A DNA stretch of 20,237 bases, taken from the IMG/VR virus record IMGVR_UViG_3300042934_001108, positions 1 through 20,237 of that record; one strand, 5' to 3'. The translations under genes and the position numbers were made by a program. This document shows positions 1 through 7,511 of the stretch, piece after piece. Each line of letters opens with the position of its first letter. The stretch's first letter is position 1. Under the pieces are notes generated by a model that did no database searches, was not told the origin of the DNA, and saw nothing but the letters and a program-made list of their open reading frames with translations. The stretch is from a virus.

Positions 1-116
1 CCAGTCAATTCACCGCTACCAATGCCAACACGAGTAAATTGCAGCGTTTTACCACCTTGCACTTTACCTTGTAGATTAATGCCATTTTGTGTTAAAACTA
101 ATCCACCAAAGCTCAC
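1..116 (-). CDS. Tail-fibre/tail-collar protein, N-terminal fragment (cut by window edge)
   Basis: The GTG start at 116-114 follows the gpI TAG stop directly, with AGGTGA five bases before the TAG-GTG junction as ribosome-binding site. The visible peptide begins V(M)SFGGLVLTQNGINLQGK and continues to VQGGKTLQFTRVGIGSGEL. This matches the usual opening of phage tail-collar fibre proteins (pattern: GLVLT.KG..L.AKAQ.G..L.FTRI..GDG), which attach receptor-binding fibres to the baseplate. Position supports it: in P2-like phages the fibre gene follows gpI. Only 38 codons are present, so length and receptor-binding part are unknown. The family call is inferred from the N-terminal pattern only. Confidence 0.8.
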   Translation of the reverse strand, partial: MSFGGLVLTQNGINLQGKVQGGKTLQFTRVGIGSGELT

Positions 117-674
117 CTAGATCACCTGCTTTACCACTAATTTTTCAGCAACATGTAGAAAGGCCCCAAACGTCAAAGGAAGGTTTTCCGTTTGGATGAT
201 TTCAACTTTCTCTAATTTCGCGCTTTTTCTTTTAACCGAATCAATGGCTCGGATAAATTGCAGGGCTTTCTCGTTCGTTGCTGAACTATTATTCGTTCGA
301 ACTTTAAAATGAAAGGGTTCTCCGTTATATTCGAACCATTCAATCACTTGTCCGTCACCAAAAACCGTCTGCACGAGCTCCTCAACAGCTCCCTTTGTTC
401 CCTTTTGGCGATGAAAAAAGAGAGCCTTGTTGATTAGCTCTCTCTTTGTATCAATATCCAGTGAGGCATCATAAAAATCCACATGTTTTTCAGACGCAAT
501 CGTATCAAGTAACCAATCAGGAATTTCGTTCTTAGGATCAAGAACTTTACTTTTTTTGAAAACGTAGGCAAGAATCGCTTGAACCGCTTGAGCCATTGCC
601 TGATCTTCAGGATGATGGATCAAATGAGATGGCAGCACCTTCAAAAGTAATAAGGAATCATTGAGATCATTCAT
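117..674 (-). CDS. I: Phage tail protein I (baseplate wedge, P2 gpI family)
   Basis: A 185-residue protein with the gpI family layout: helical N-terminus (LLLLKVLPSHLIHHPEDQAM), a middle motif WLLDTIASEKHVDFYD, the RELINKALFFHRQKGTKGAVEELVQTVFG stretch (roughly residues 78-107) and a C-terminal FGAFLHVAEKLVVKQ tail. In P2-like phages gpI joins gpJ in the six baseplate wedges and receives the tail fibres. The start overlaps the end of gpJ by 8 bases (ATGAATGA), preceded by GGGGGG. The gene ends in TAG, directly followed in the same frame by the GTG of the fibre gene. Family and context agree, so the call is strong. Confidence 0.9.
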   Translation of the reverse strand: MNDLNDSLLLLKVLPSHLIHHPEDQAMAQAVQAILAYVFKKSKVLDPKNEIPDWLLDTIASEKHVDFYDASLDIDTKRELINKALFFHRQKGTKGAVEELVQTVFGDGQVIEWFEYNGEPFHFKVRTNNSSATNEKALQFIRAIDSVKRKSAKLEKVEIIQTENLPLTFGAFLHVAEKLVVKQVI

Positions 675-1776
675 CGATTAGCCCCCCATAGGTGAGTTGC
701 ACTGTGTCCGGCCATGCCACCTGATTTTTATCAATCGGGACAAATTGTTCGGAATGAATAACAATTCGACTGATTCCCTGTTCTTTTAAACGCATAATCA
801 ACTCACTCGCATCAATGCTACGACCGAGTTTACTTTTTTGCCACAAAATGTAGTCATTACATACCGTTTGGACAATTTCTTCCATTTGATCTTGAGTGCC
901 ATCCTTATCACTGGTTAAATAGTAAGTCAGATCAATGGAATAATTGGCAATTTCCGGTTTTGAAACGGTTAGTTGATCCGTTAATGGACGGACATAGCGA
1001 TCATTTAATTTTGTTAGGATTGCTTGACAGAGCTTATCTGAAGGCATGCCCCCATTTGCAAGAAGCGGAACCACGTTGACGGTTCCCGGATTGGGCGAGA
1101 GAACCTGCACATCAACAATGGATTGATCAGTTGAAATGGCATGGAATTTATACGCCTCTTCCGGGCCAGCCGTTGAATAGCTTTCGTTAGATTGGCGTAT
1201 GCGTTCTGCATAGGCATCGTCGTCCTCCCAATCCTTGCCTCCATCGGATTTCACTGTATTATAAACGTTGGACACCCATGGAACCGGGTCAACGAGATCC
1301 GTGATTTGATTCGGTAAATAACCGTTGCCCACAGTACCGGCTTCTTCACAAGTTGCACTTACTTCTACGGTTGGTGTTCCTTGTTGTACGACAACATCCT
1401 GATCAACCACAAAATTAAGTTCATTAACCGCTACTCGTGTGCCCTTGGGAATGGTAAAGGCTTCTGGATTAGAGACCTCGAATTTCAAGATCGTATTTGC
1501 CTGTGAAGGACCAAGCCTTTGCACATTCTGATCTTCACCTTTTTGGTCCAAATAATCATCCACGGCATAAGCGAGTAAGTTCTGTTTTCCTGTAAAATCA
1601 ATATTATTTACCATGAGCGCCGCCAAATAAGCCACACTCTGTATAAATTTTCTTCTCGGATCAGCGTCACTCAGTGATGTATTCATCAGGCTCTCGAATT
1701 TTTCGACCCCAATGGACTCAAGTTCCTCGACATCCACATCCACAAAATTCACATCGGGTAAATTAAATCTCGCCAT
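667..1776 (-). CDS. J: Baseplate J-like protein (P2 gpJ / Mu gp47 family)
   Basis: 369 residues, the normal size for baseplate J proteins. The N-terminal part (residues 1-75: PDVNFVDVDVEELES then a helical region ending AVDDYLDQKGEDQNVQRLGPSQA) is typical. The middle has the IPKGTRVAVN and GTVGNGYLPNQITDLVDPVPWVSNV motifs, followed by the GGKDWEDDDAYAERIR segment that defines the family. The C-terminus (IDASELIMRLKEQGISRIVI) is also characteristic. gpJ forms the main wedge of the contractile baseplate with gpI and gpW. The start ATG at 1776 follows AAGGTGGTGAAATCGG and overlaps the end of the gpW/gp25 gene by 14 bases, suggesting translational coupling. Confidence 0.93.
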   Translation of the reverse strand: MARFNLPDVNFVDVDVEELESIGVEKFESLMNTSLSDADPRRKFIQSVAYLAALMVNNIDFTGKQNLLAYAVDDYLDQKGEDQNVQRLGPSQANTILKFEVSNPEAFTIPKGTRVAVNELNFVVDQDVVVQQGTPTVEVSATCEEAGTVGNGYLPNQITDLVDPVPWVSNVYNTVKSDGGKDWEDDDAYAERIRQSNESYSTAGPEEAYKFHAISTDQSIVDVQVLSPNPGTVNVVPLLANGGMPSDKLCQAILTKLNDRYVRPLTDQLTVSKPEIANYSIDLTYYLTSDKDGTQDQMEEIVQTVCNDYILWQKSKLGRSIDASELIMRLKEQGISRIVIHSEQFVPIDKNQVAWPDTVQLTYGGLIDE

Positions 1777-2071
1777 CCGATTTCACCACCTTGACTACTG
1801 GATACAATTTTCCGGCAGCTGCATCGTAGGTATAGTCAATCGCTTCCACTTCGATCTCGGGGACGGCTTCTTCCAACCAATCAACCACTTCCGAATATAC
1901 CGCTATTTCTGCCATGCTCATCGGTTCATCAACTGGGGGAATATACCCGGCACCGCGATCAAGTGGACAACTACCATGCATCGTACTTAAAGCAGACCGT
2001 GTACTTTGCAAAATCGCTGCATCGCCAGTCGCCCCGTAATCAATTTTTTCTAAAGTTGTGAGTTCGGTCAT
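1763..2071 (-). CDS. W: Baseplate protein W (gpW/gp25 family)
   Basis: 102 residues. The gp25-like fold is indicated by the N-terminal IDYGATGDAAILQSTRSALST segment (residues 10-30), the loop with GSCPLDRGAGYIP, and the C-terminal AIDYTYDAAAGKLYPVVKV strands. gp25-like proteins form the inner baseplate ring to which sheath polymerisation is anchored. The ATG follows AAAGGGGTGA at good spacing. It lies between gpU and gpJ, the expected place next to J. Family gp25 is often annotated as a lysozyme, but there is no lysozyme active-site signature visible here, so only the structural role is claimed. Confidence 0.88.
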   Translation of the reverse strand: MTELTTLEKIDYGATGDAAILQSTRSALSTMHGSCPLDRGAGYIPPVDEPMSMAEIAVYSEVVDWLEEAVPEIEVEAIDYTYDAAAGKLYPVVKVVKSDGEI

Positions 2072-2077
2072 GGTTGG

Positions 2078-2746
2078 TCACCCCTTTCGAAAGGATACAT
2101 ATTTACTGGAAGCCGAACACCACTTACTCCCGCCAAGGTTGTACCAGGTAATGTCCGTCTTTTTCTTTCCATAGACCTTGTACTTTTGATTCTTCCTTAG
2201 CACCTTAACAATGTGGCCTTTAAGCGAAGGGGAAGAACGACAATTCAGCATGCCCACCTTAATCGTGATTGTCCCCGTCGTCTTTTTCTTGGAAGCTCCT
2301 TGAGAAGTTTTCTTTTTTGGTTTAGGTTTAGCCACTTTCTTTTTTGCTGATTTGGGATACTCTTCAAGGACCATGTCGGCAACCACCGTACACAATCGCC
2401 CTTTTTGATCGATCTCTCGATTGGATTCAGTCAAATTGGTGAGTCGCCATTGATTCTTTGAAACCGTCAATTTGCCAAGAACGAAATTCCCCACTTTTCC
2501 CGACTCGCAAAACTTTCTTAGCTTTTTCAACTCGTCTCCAGGCTTGACCCCTTGATAAATTGAAAAAACAACGGTCATTGAAAATTGAGCTAATCCAGGG
2601 CCAATAAACTCCGGAAGTGGTTTCCGTCCAATCAAATCATGCGATCCCCATCGTGCGTTGGTGGTCCGCTCACTATCTGTAAACGTTAAAACCTTTTTTC
2701 GTTTGACGACAAATGAAACGCCACCAAAAGAACCGATTTTCGTCAT
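2078..2746 (-). CDS. U: P2 gpU-like tail/baseplate protein with C-terminal SH3-like domain
   Basis: Residues 1-130 match the P2 gpU family: IGSFGGVSFVVKRKKVLTF, then ARWGSHDLIGRKPLPEFIGPGLAQFSMTVVF and the C-terminal CTVVADMVLEEYP. A lysine-rich linker (about residues 132-157, many KKK and KPK) follows. Residues 158-222 look like a bacterial SH3b domain: LNCRSSPSLKGHIVKVLRKNQKYKVYGKKK, then WYNLGGSKWCSASSKYV. P2 gpU is about 160 residues and ends with the first part, so this protein is a fusion. In R2 pyocin the protein in the gpU position is a baseplate component next to the hub and LysM protein. Bacterial SH3b domains commonly bind cell wall. ATG 2746 follows GAGGTGTAACAA. Confidence 0.85.
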   Translation of the reverse strand: MTKIGSFGGVSFVVKRKKVLTFTDSERTTNARWGSHDLIGRKPLPEFIGPGLAQFSMTVVFSIYQGVKPGDELKKLRKFCESGKVGNFVLGKLTVSKNQWRLTNLTESNREIDQKGRLCTVVADMVLEEYPKSAKKKVAKPKPKKKTSQGASKKKTTGTITIKVGMLNCRSSPSLKGHIVKVLRKNQKYKVYGKKKTDITWYNLGGSKWCSASSKYVSFRKG

Positions 2747-2760
2747 TTGTTACACCTCGC

Positions 2761-2961
2761 CTAATACTTTCCGAGGACAAATCCATTTGTCCCAACACAT
2801 AAGCAACAAACAGAATCCCCCACTTTTGGCATCCAGTCGTCATCGCGATCCAATACAACAAAGTCATTGGAGACGACCGAATCACGCTTCGCAAAAATAA
2901 CACGAACGGTTCGATCTGTTTCTGAAATGGAAGAAACACGACCTATCTCAACGACGTTCAT
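2761..2961 (-). CDS. Short baseplate gpV-like OB-fold protein
   Basis: The chosen ATG at 2961 has AAGGGGG eight bases upstream and lies 2 bases after the gpD stop. An upstream ATG at 2982 in the same frame has no such site. The 66-residue product (MNVVEIGRVSSISETDRTV and on to VGTNGFVLGKY) has the pattern GRVSSI....RTVRV.F..RD..VS....VL....DWMPKVGDSVCCL......GFVLG, typical of the N-terminal OB fold of phage baseplate assembly protein V. P2 gpV is about 210 residues and adds a beta-helical spike and a metal-binding tip. Both are absent here. Its place directly after the hub gene gpD fits a role in closing the hub. Family call is from pattern, without a search. Confidence 0.7.
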   Translation of the reverse strand: MNVVEIGRVSSISETDRTVRVIFAKRDSVVSNDFVVLDRDDDWMPKVGDSVCCLCVGTNGFVLGKY

Positions 2962-2963
2962 GG

Positions 2964-3962
2964 TCAATACCCCCTTAAACATTTCCGAAGCGTAACCGTT
3001 GTCGTTGTCGCATCATCAAATGACGCATTTTGTGCGGTAACGATATATTTACCATTGAAATGTCCAAATTCTGATAGCGTCATCGTCATGCCTGCGTAAT
3101 AATTTTGATAGCCATACAGAGTTAGCTCCATGATTTGAGCCTCTTTATTCGCTTCTCTTAATCGTGCTTTTGCCCGCCTAAGCGCTGATTTTTCATCCTT
3201 AACATCTTCTTGTACCGATAGGATTCTCTTGACGCTACTCGGTGCATGAGGGTCTGTAAAGGTTACATGATAAGTTTTCTTCATGTCTTTTTTTTGAAAT
3301 GAGACTTTGCACGAGCGATAAACATTGGTCAAGCTGCTTGTTCCTTTGTAATTTTTCAACAGTGAACTGCTGCGTTTGAATGTCAGCTTGCTCGCTCGTT
3401 CCTCGTATACGCGTTCATCAAAAACGGCAATCTGCTTACTTGTGATTTTGAGTGCCAATCCTTCGTTCTCACACAAGATCATTAAAAATGAAAGATCGCT
3501 TTCCCCTGATTGCTCAATTCGATCATATTTAATCGTTTCTTGAACATCATAGACAAGTTTTAATTTGTTTCGATTGGCGATATCGCCTGAAACCTTACGC
3601 AGCGTCGTTTTCTCCCACGCTTGATGGTGTCCTTCTGCACGAATGGAGGACGTATTCGGAACCGATATACCTTTGATTACGGCTACGCTGGGCAAGCCAC
3701 TAACTTCGATCTGATCAACCTCGAATAACCCTTTGGCATAAGTCTTTTTTTGAGCAGACGTCTGAATAATCGAAACCTTAACCGTTGATCCTTTTTGGGG
3801 CATCCATTTCCCCATCCATAAGTGTTTCGTGTCTTCAAGAGTCAGTTCAAAATCATCCGCCTCACCGCTTAAATTATCGGTGTAGGACCATCCTTCAATT
3901 TTTGCATTTAATGAAGTTCCGCGATAAGAAAGATTAAGACGGGTCGTCATCGCCGTTGTCAT
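2964..3962 (-). CDS. D: Late control D protein (baseplate hub, P2 gpD family)
   Basis: The N-terminus LNLSYRGTSLNAKIEGWSYTDNLSGEADDFELTLED and the later GKWMPQKGSTVKVSII are the classic gpD opening. The middle contains KLVYDVQETIKYDRIEQSGESDLSFLMILCENEGLALKI, and the C-terminal part ends with a QNYYAGMTMTLSEFGHFNGKYIVTAQNASFD segment. gpD is the T4 gp27-like hub through which the tube meets the spike, despite its old name. Several start codons are in frame (3989, 3977, 3962, 3950). I choose ATG 3962 because GGGAG stands upstream at tolerable spacing. The gene then overlaps gpX by 29 bases. Start is uncertain by up to about 10 residues, identity is not. Confidence 0.9.
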   Translation of the reverse strand: MTTAMTTRLNLSYRGTSLNAKIEGWSYTDNLSGEADDFELTLEDTKHLWMGKWMPQKGSTVKVSIIQTSAQKKTYAKGLFEVDQIEVSGLPSVAVIKGISVPNTSSIRAEGHHQAWEKTTLRKVSGDIANRNKLKLVYDVQETIKYDRIEQSGESDLSFLMILCENEGLALKITSKQIAVFDERVYEERASKLTFKRSSSLLKNYKGTSSLTNVYRSCKVSFQKKDMKKTYHVTFTDPHAPSSVKRILSVQEDVKDEKSALRRAKARLREANKEAQIMELTLYGYQNYYAGMTMTLSEFGHFNGKYIVTAQNASFDDATTTTVTLRKCLRGY

Positions 3963-4209
3963 TCTCGTCGTCACTCCCATCCACTTCATCTTCTAATTCG
4001 TCCACATCTTCAGTCATCCACGGTGGATCATCGCTCGTATCTTCTTCTAAATCCACATCTGGAATAGTCAATTCAATACCCTGGTCAAAAATAACGATTA
4101 AACGATACGCTTGATTGTCTTCCAATAAAATTGGGAGCATATACTCGCTCCCGTATTGATCGTATGCAATTTTATCCCACGTATCGCCATATTTTGTGGT
4201 ATAGATCAT
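3934..4209 (-). CDS. X: Tail protein X (LysM-like) with acidic C-terminal tail
   Basis: 91 residues. Residues 1-52 have the LysM-like gpX pattern: TTKYGDTWDKIAYDQYGSEYMLPILLEDNQAYRLIVIFDQGIELTIPDV. In contractile tails gpX clamps the hub and wedge proteins together. The last 40 residues carry 21 Asp or Glu and no Lys or Arg, an extension beyond the roughly 70-residue P2 gpX. The ATG overlaps the tape-measure stop as ATGA (4206-4209), so translation is probably coupled. The acidic part is encoded by the DNA that overlaps the gpD start, so overlap of the two frames may help shape it. Confidence 0.9.
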   Translation of the reverse strand: MIYTTKYGDTWDKIAYDQYGSEYMLPILLEDNQAYRLIVIFDQGIELTIPDVDLEEDTSDDPPWMTEDVDELEDEVDGSDDENDNGDDDPS

Positions 4210-7200
4210 TTGAACGACTTCCTTTTGCGATCCGCCTCATATTGTTTCGCTTGCTTGAAGAAATTTTCTCGCTCGTTTGCAAGTGCCTTTTGTGTTTCCC
4301 GGTTCACGCCATGAATAACCGGAGCATAAGTAAACGAGTGTTTACTCGAATGAGAAATAGTTTTTGACAATTGGCTTGATCGCTCAGCCAACTCTTTGAC
4401 TTTACGTTTGGGCTGATCCGCACCCAGTAACTGCCCCGTTCGATGGTAAATGGACAGTGCATTTGGATCTCCGGGACGAATTGGGACAATCGATTCAGGA
4501 TAACCAGCTTCGGCCACCATACCTAAGTGCGGCTGATTGAAAATACCGCCCTTGGCATGCAGCGCCAAGGAAAAAATATCTTTTCCTTTTCCTTTTTTGC
4601 TTGCCGCTGAACCCGCCTTCTTGGCTTTCTTTGGCGATCCCGGATTCAAATTCGCGTTATTCGCACGATTGATCAAATTCGTCATTGCGTTGTCTGCTGC
4701 TCTGATTTTCGTGTGCAGTGTATTCACCCATGTCGGTGACTGAGCCAATACAGAATAGAGCGCTGAGGCAGCCTGAGAAACGCCACCGCCAACGCTTCCC
4801 ATACCTGAAAGGGATTGCACGCCTGAAGCTGCACGACCAAGTGAACTCTGTAGCTTTTTCGCACTTGCCTTTACACCATCAAATAAATTTGCTGGAACCT
4901 TTGGGACTTTAATCTTCGGAACCTTGGGAGCCTTAACTTCGGTTGCTTTCTCGCGCGCTTTACTTGCAAACTGATTCGCTCTATTGTTCCCGGCACTCTG
5001 CTTTTGCGCACCACCACCACGAACAGCATCAACAGCTTTGCCGCCAAGATAGCGCCCACCGTAATAGCCAAGAGCCGATCCGACAAGGCCGCCAATGATT
5101 GTTCCTACAACCGGAACGACTGATCCGGCAGCGGCACCTGCTGCTCCACCGGCCCAAGCACCACCTAATCCGCCGGCCGCTTTCCCTGTTGCTTTTACCT
5201 TGTCTTTAGCAGTTGCGACCTCATACGCGGATGACGCAACGGCTAGAGCGGTATTCGCCTTGCCCGCAAGTTTTGCGCCGGAACCGGCAATCTTGAGCGC
5301 TCTACCCTTAAAGGATGTAGATCCATTTGACTTTAAAGGGACTGAGATTTTTTCTTTTGCTGTTGCTCTCGGCTTAGGAGTGGCCGCACTTGCTCGTTTG
5401 GGTTTCAGTTTATGGCGTGATCGACTTGGAACAGTTTTTGGCACCTCTGATGCCTTGGGTTTCCTCGTTGGAACACTTTTTGTTCTCGTGGTTTTGGGAG
5501 TTGCAGCTGCTTTAGCGCTTCCCTTTTCCCCTCGAAATTTACCCCAAGCTTTACTTGCTGCACCCTTCGTCTTACCGAGTGCCCATCCGCCGCCTCTTTT
5601 AGCAAGACCTCCGCCAAATTTTCCGAGCATTCCTCCGGTCATCATGTTTCCAACAAAGGCAAGACCGATAGCCGAGGCCAAGTTTCCTTGCATTGCGGAT
5701 TCAACTGAACCTTTTAATGCAGAGGTCAAAGTCTTTGACCATGCTTTTACAGCGATTCCTGCCAATTTCGTGAATATTTTTTCAACAGCTTTACCACCAG
5801 AACCGCTTACCCACTTGTCCATTGCATCGGCTGCGCGATCCAAAGAGACATCAACTTTTTCACTAAAGTCCATGTCTTGGTATTGGTTATAGTTAGCTAA
5901 CTGCGCGGCATAGTCTGAACGATAATCTGGATTGTTCAATCCTCTTTTGTCAAACTTGGGTTTGATTGTAATAAAAGGTTCAAGAATATGTTCAAAACCG
6001 TTGGATAAATTTTTACTGAATCGTTGAACATCCTTTGTATGTGCCGTAAAAACGTCGGCCAGTCCGTTTGCTGCCTTCTTAACCAGAGGGAGTGCCGTCT
6101 CTGCTCCAATGATCTGCAAAGTTTCAAATGCACCAGATAGTTGTTCAACAGCACCCGATGCATTGTCCATTTTCTTTCTCGCCACATCAAGTGCCGTTAC
6201 TTTGGACATTTCGCCATACATTTTTTGAACGCCATCCGCGCCCTCTTTATAAAAAATGTTGGCCGCTCGTACCGCATCGGTTCCAAACATTTTCTTGAGT
6301 GCGTCCGATCGTTCTTTTCGAGTTAATCCAGCTAACTGTTTTTGTAAAACGCCGGCAATATCAGCGAGATCCTTTGCATTGCCTTTTGCATCAAAAAACT
6401 GGTTGGATCCATCTTTCGTGATGATGCCCAAATCTTTCATTAGCCCTGCCGCTTTATCCGTTTGAGGCGACAGGTTTAAGAGCATGGTTTTTAAGCTTGT
6501 GCCTGCATCCGAACCATTCAACGCATTGTTCGAAAAGAGGGCAAGACCAGCAGCCGTTTGTTTTAATGACAATCCTGCTCCATCAGCTACAGGACCCACT
6601 GCCGCGAGTCCATATTTAAGATCCATTAGGTCAGCTGATGATGCATTCGCCGCTCCGGCTAAGTAGTTGGATGCTTGAGCGGCCGTCATATTGTCTTTTT
6701 TGTATCCGTTCAACGCGTTGGACATCAAATTAGCTGAATCTGCGAGCCCCATGCCACCGGCAGTCGCTAGGTTTAAAGAAGCTTCCAAACCACCGCTTTT
6801 TATGGTCTTTGTAGATAATCCCGCTTTTGCAAGCTCTTCTTCGCCCTGCACACTTTCCAGCGCGTTATACTTTGTACGCATGCCGACATCAAGCGCAAGC
6901 TTGCGCATTTGTTGACGTTCTGGATCGCTGATACCTGTCAGTGCTTGGAGCGAATCAAGCTGAGTATCAAAAGCCATTCCTTTTTTTAACGAACTGCCCG
7001 CCAAAAGTGGAACAGCTAGCGCTGCTGCTGTGGCAGGAACGGCTACTGCACGCTGGGTTCGCGATTTTGCTTCGGACAAAGCATTGGAGGTCGACTGTTT
7101 AAAAGCCGACCCCCTTTTTTGTGCACGCTCCAAGCGACGCTGCGCTGAAACATTTTTATTTAATTGTTCATAAACATCTTGTTGCGATTTCTTGTATTTC

Positions 7201-7376
7201 TCAACACCAATTGATCCACGTTTGTACTGATTATCTAGATCCCGCAAACTACGTTTTAACTGATTTGATTCGCTTTTCAAATCCGACATTTTCCGGGAGG
7301 CTGATGCAAACGCGGTTGTTAGCGAACTGGTCATATGTCCGGTTATATTAAAGGCAACGTCAAACGCTTTGGCCAT
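4206..7376 (-). CDS. Tail tape-measure protein
   Basis: 1056 residues. Order: N-terminal coiled coil (about 25-110, Lys/Arg/Gln rich), the conserved tape-measure core (about 115-430: MAFDTQLDSLQALTG, LATAGGMGLADSANLMSNAL, GSDAGTSLKTML, KKMFGTDAVRAANIF), a basic Lys/Pro-rich stretch (about 600-680), a Gly/Ala glycine-zipper-like hydrophobic segment (about 732-778), and a C-terminal ALHAKGGIFNQPHLGMVAEAGYPESIVP motif (937-965) common to many tape measures. The protein sets tail length and is ejected ahead of DNA. By the usual about 0.15 nm per residue its length implies a tail near 150 nm (inference). ATG 7376 follows GAGGAGG and lies 3 bases after the gpE' stop. Confidence 0.95.
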   Translation of the reverse strand: MAKAFDVAFNITGHMTSSLTTAFASASRKMSDLKSESNQLKRSLRDLDNQYKRGSIGVEKYKKSQQDVYEQLNKNVSAQRRLERAQKRGSAFKQSTSNALSEAKSRTQRAVAVPATAAALAVPLLAGSSLKKGMAFDTQLDSLQALTGISDPERQQMRKLALDVGMRTKYNALESVQGEEELAKAGLSTKTIKSGGLEASLNLATAGGMGLADSANLMSNALNGYKKDNMTAAQASNYLAGAANASSADLMDLKYGLAAVGPVADGAGLSLKQTAAGLALFSNNALNGSDAGTSLKTMLLNLSPQTDKAAGLMKDLGIITKDGSNQFFDAKGNAKDLADIAGVLQKQLAGLTRKERSDALKKMFGTDAVRAANIFYKEGADGVQKMYGEMSKVTALDVARKKMDNASGAVEQLSGAFETLQIIGAETALPLVKKAANGLADVFTAHTKDVQRFSKNLSNGFEHILEPFITIKPKFDKRGLNNPDYRSDYAAQLANYNQYQDMDFSEKVDVSLDRAADAMDKWVSGSGGKAVEKIFTKLAGIAVKAWSKTLTSALKGSVESAMQGNLASAIGLAFVGNMMTGGMLGKFGGGLAKRGGGWALGKTKGAASKAWGKFRGEKGSAKAAATPKTTRTKSVPTRKPKASEVPKTVPSRSRHKLKPKRASAATPKPRATAKEKISVPLKSNGSTSFKGRALKIAGSGAKLAGKANTALAVASSAYEVATAKDKVKATGKAAGGLGGAWAGGAAGAAAGSVVPVVGTIIGGLVGSALGYYGGRYLGGKAVDAVRGGGAQKQSAGNNRANQFASKAREKATEVKAPKVPKIKVPKVPANLFDGVKASAKKLQSSLGRAASGVQSLSGMGSVGGGVSQAASALYSVLAQSPTWVNTLHTKIRAADNAMTNLINRANNANLNPGSPKKAKKAGSAASKKGKGKDIFSLALHAKGGIFNQPHLGMVAEAGYPESIVPIRPGDPNALSIYHRTGQLLGADQPKRKVKELAERSSQLSKTISHSSKHSFTYAPVIHGVNRETQKALANERENFFKQAKQYEADRKRKSFK

Positions 7377-7379
7377 CGT

Positions 7380-7511
7380 TTACGCCTCCTCTGAAAACAA
7401 TTCGATCGCATCTTCTAGCGTGTCAAAAAGATCATCTAACGTTAAATCCATAAAATATGGATAGGGCGTATGCGTTCGAGAAGATAGGCCAAATCCGATT
7501 TTTCTCAGCTC
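7380..7511 (-). CDS. gpE' frameshift extension of tail assembly chaperone
   Basis: There is no start codon of its own at the head of this segment. In the -1 frame relative to gpE, the codons from GAG (7511-7509) read ELRKIGFGLSSRTHTPYPYF, then MDLTLDDLFDTLEDAIELFS and EEA, ending in TAA at 7382-7380, just before the tape-measure ATG. The slippery C-AAA-AAG (7517-7511) sits two codons before the gpE TGA. Ribosomes that slip back one base there would make a gpE-gpE' fusion of about 145 residues. Contractile and long non-contractile phages (P2 E/E', lambda G/GT) use just this arrangement to make the tail-tube chaperone that loads the tape measure. The acidic leucine-rich helix is consistent with that role. 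Confidence 0.8.
   Translation of the reverse strand, partial: ELRKIGFGLSSRTHTPYPYFMDLTLDDLFDTLEDAIELFSEEA

Noticed and set aside
2673-2939. 88-codon minus-strand frame overlapping gpU and gpV
   Set aside because: It has no ribosome-binding site and overlaps two well-supported genes in another frame.
5095-5892. A 265-codon open frame on the plus strand
   Set aside because: It lies wholly opposite the Ala/Gly/Lys-rich part of the tape-measure gene, reads as Pro/Ala/Leu low-complexity protein and has no ribosome-binding context. It is a codon-bias shadow.
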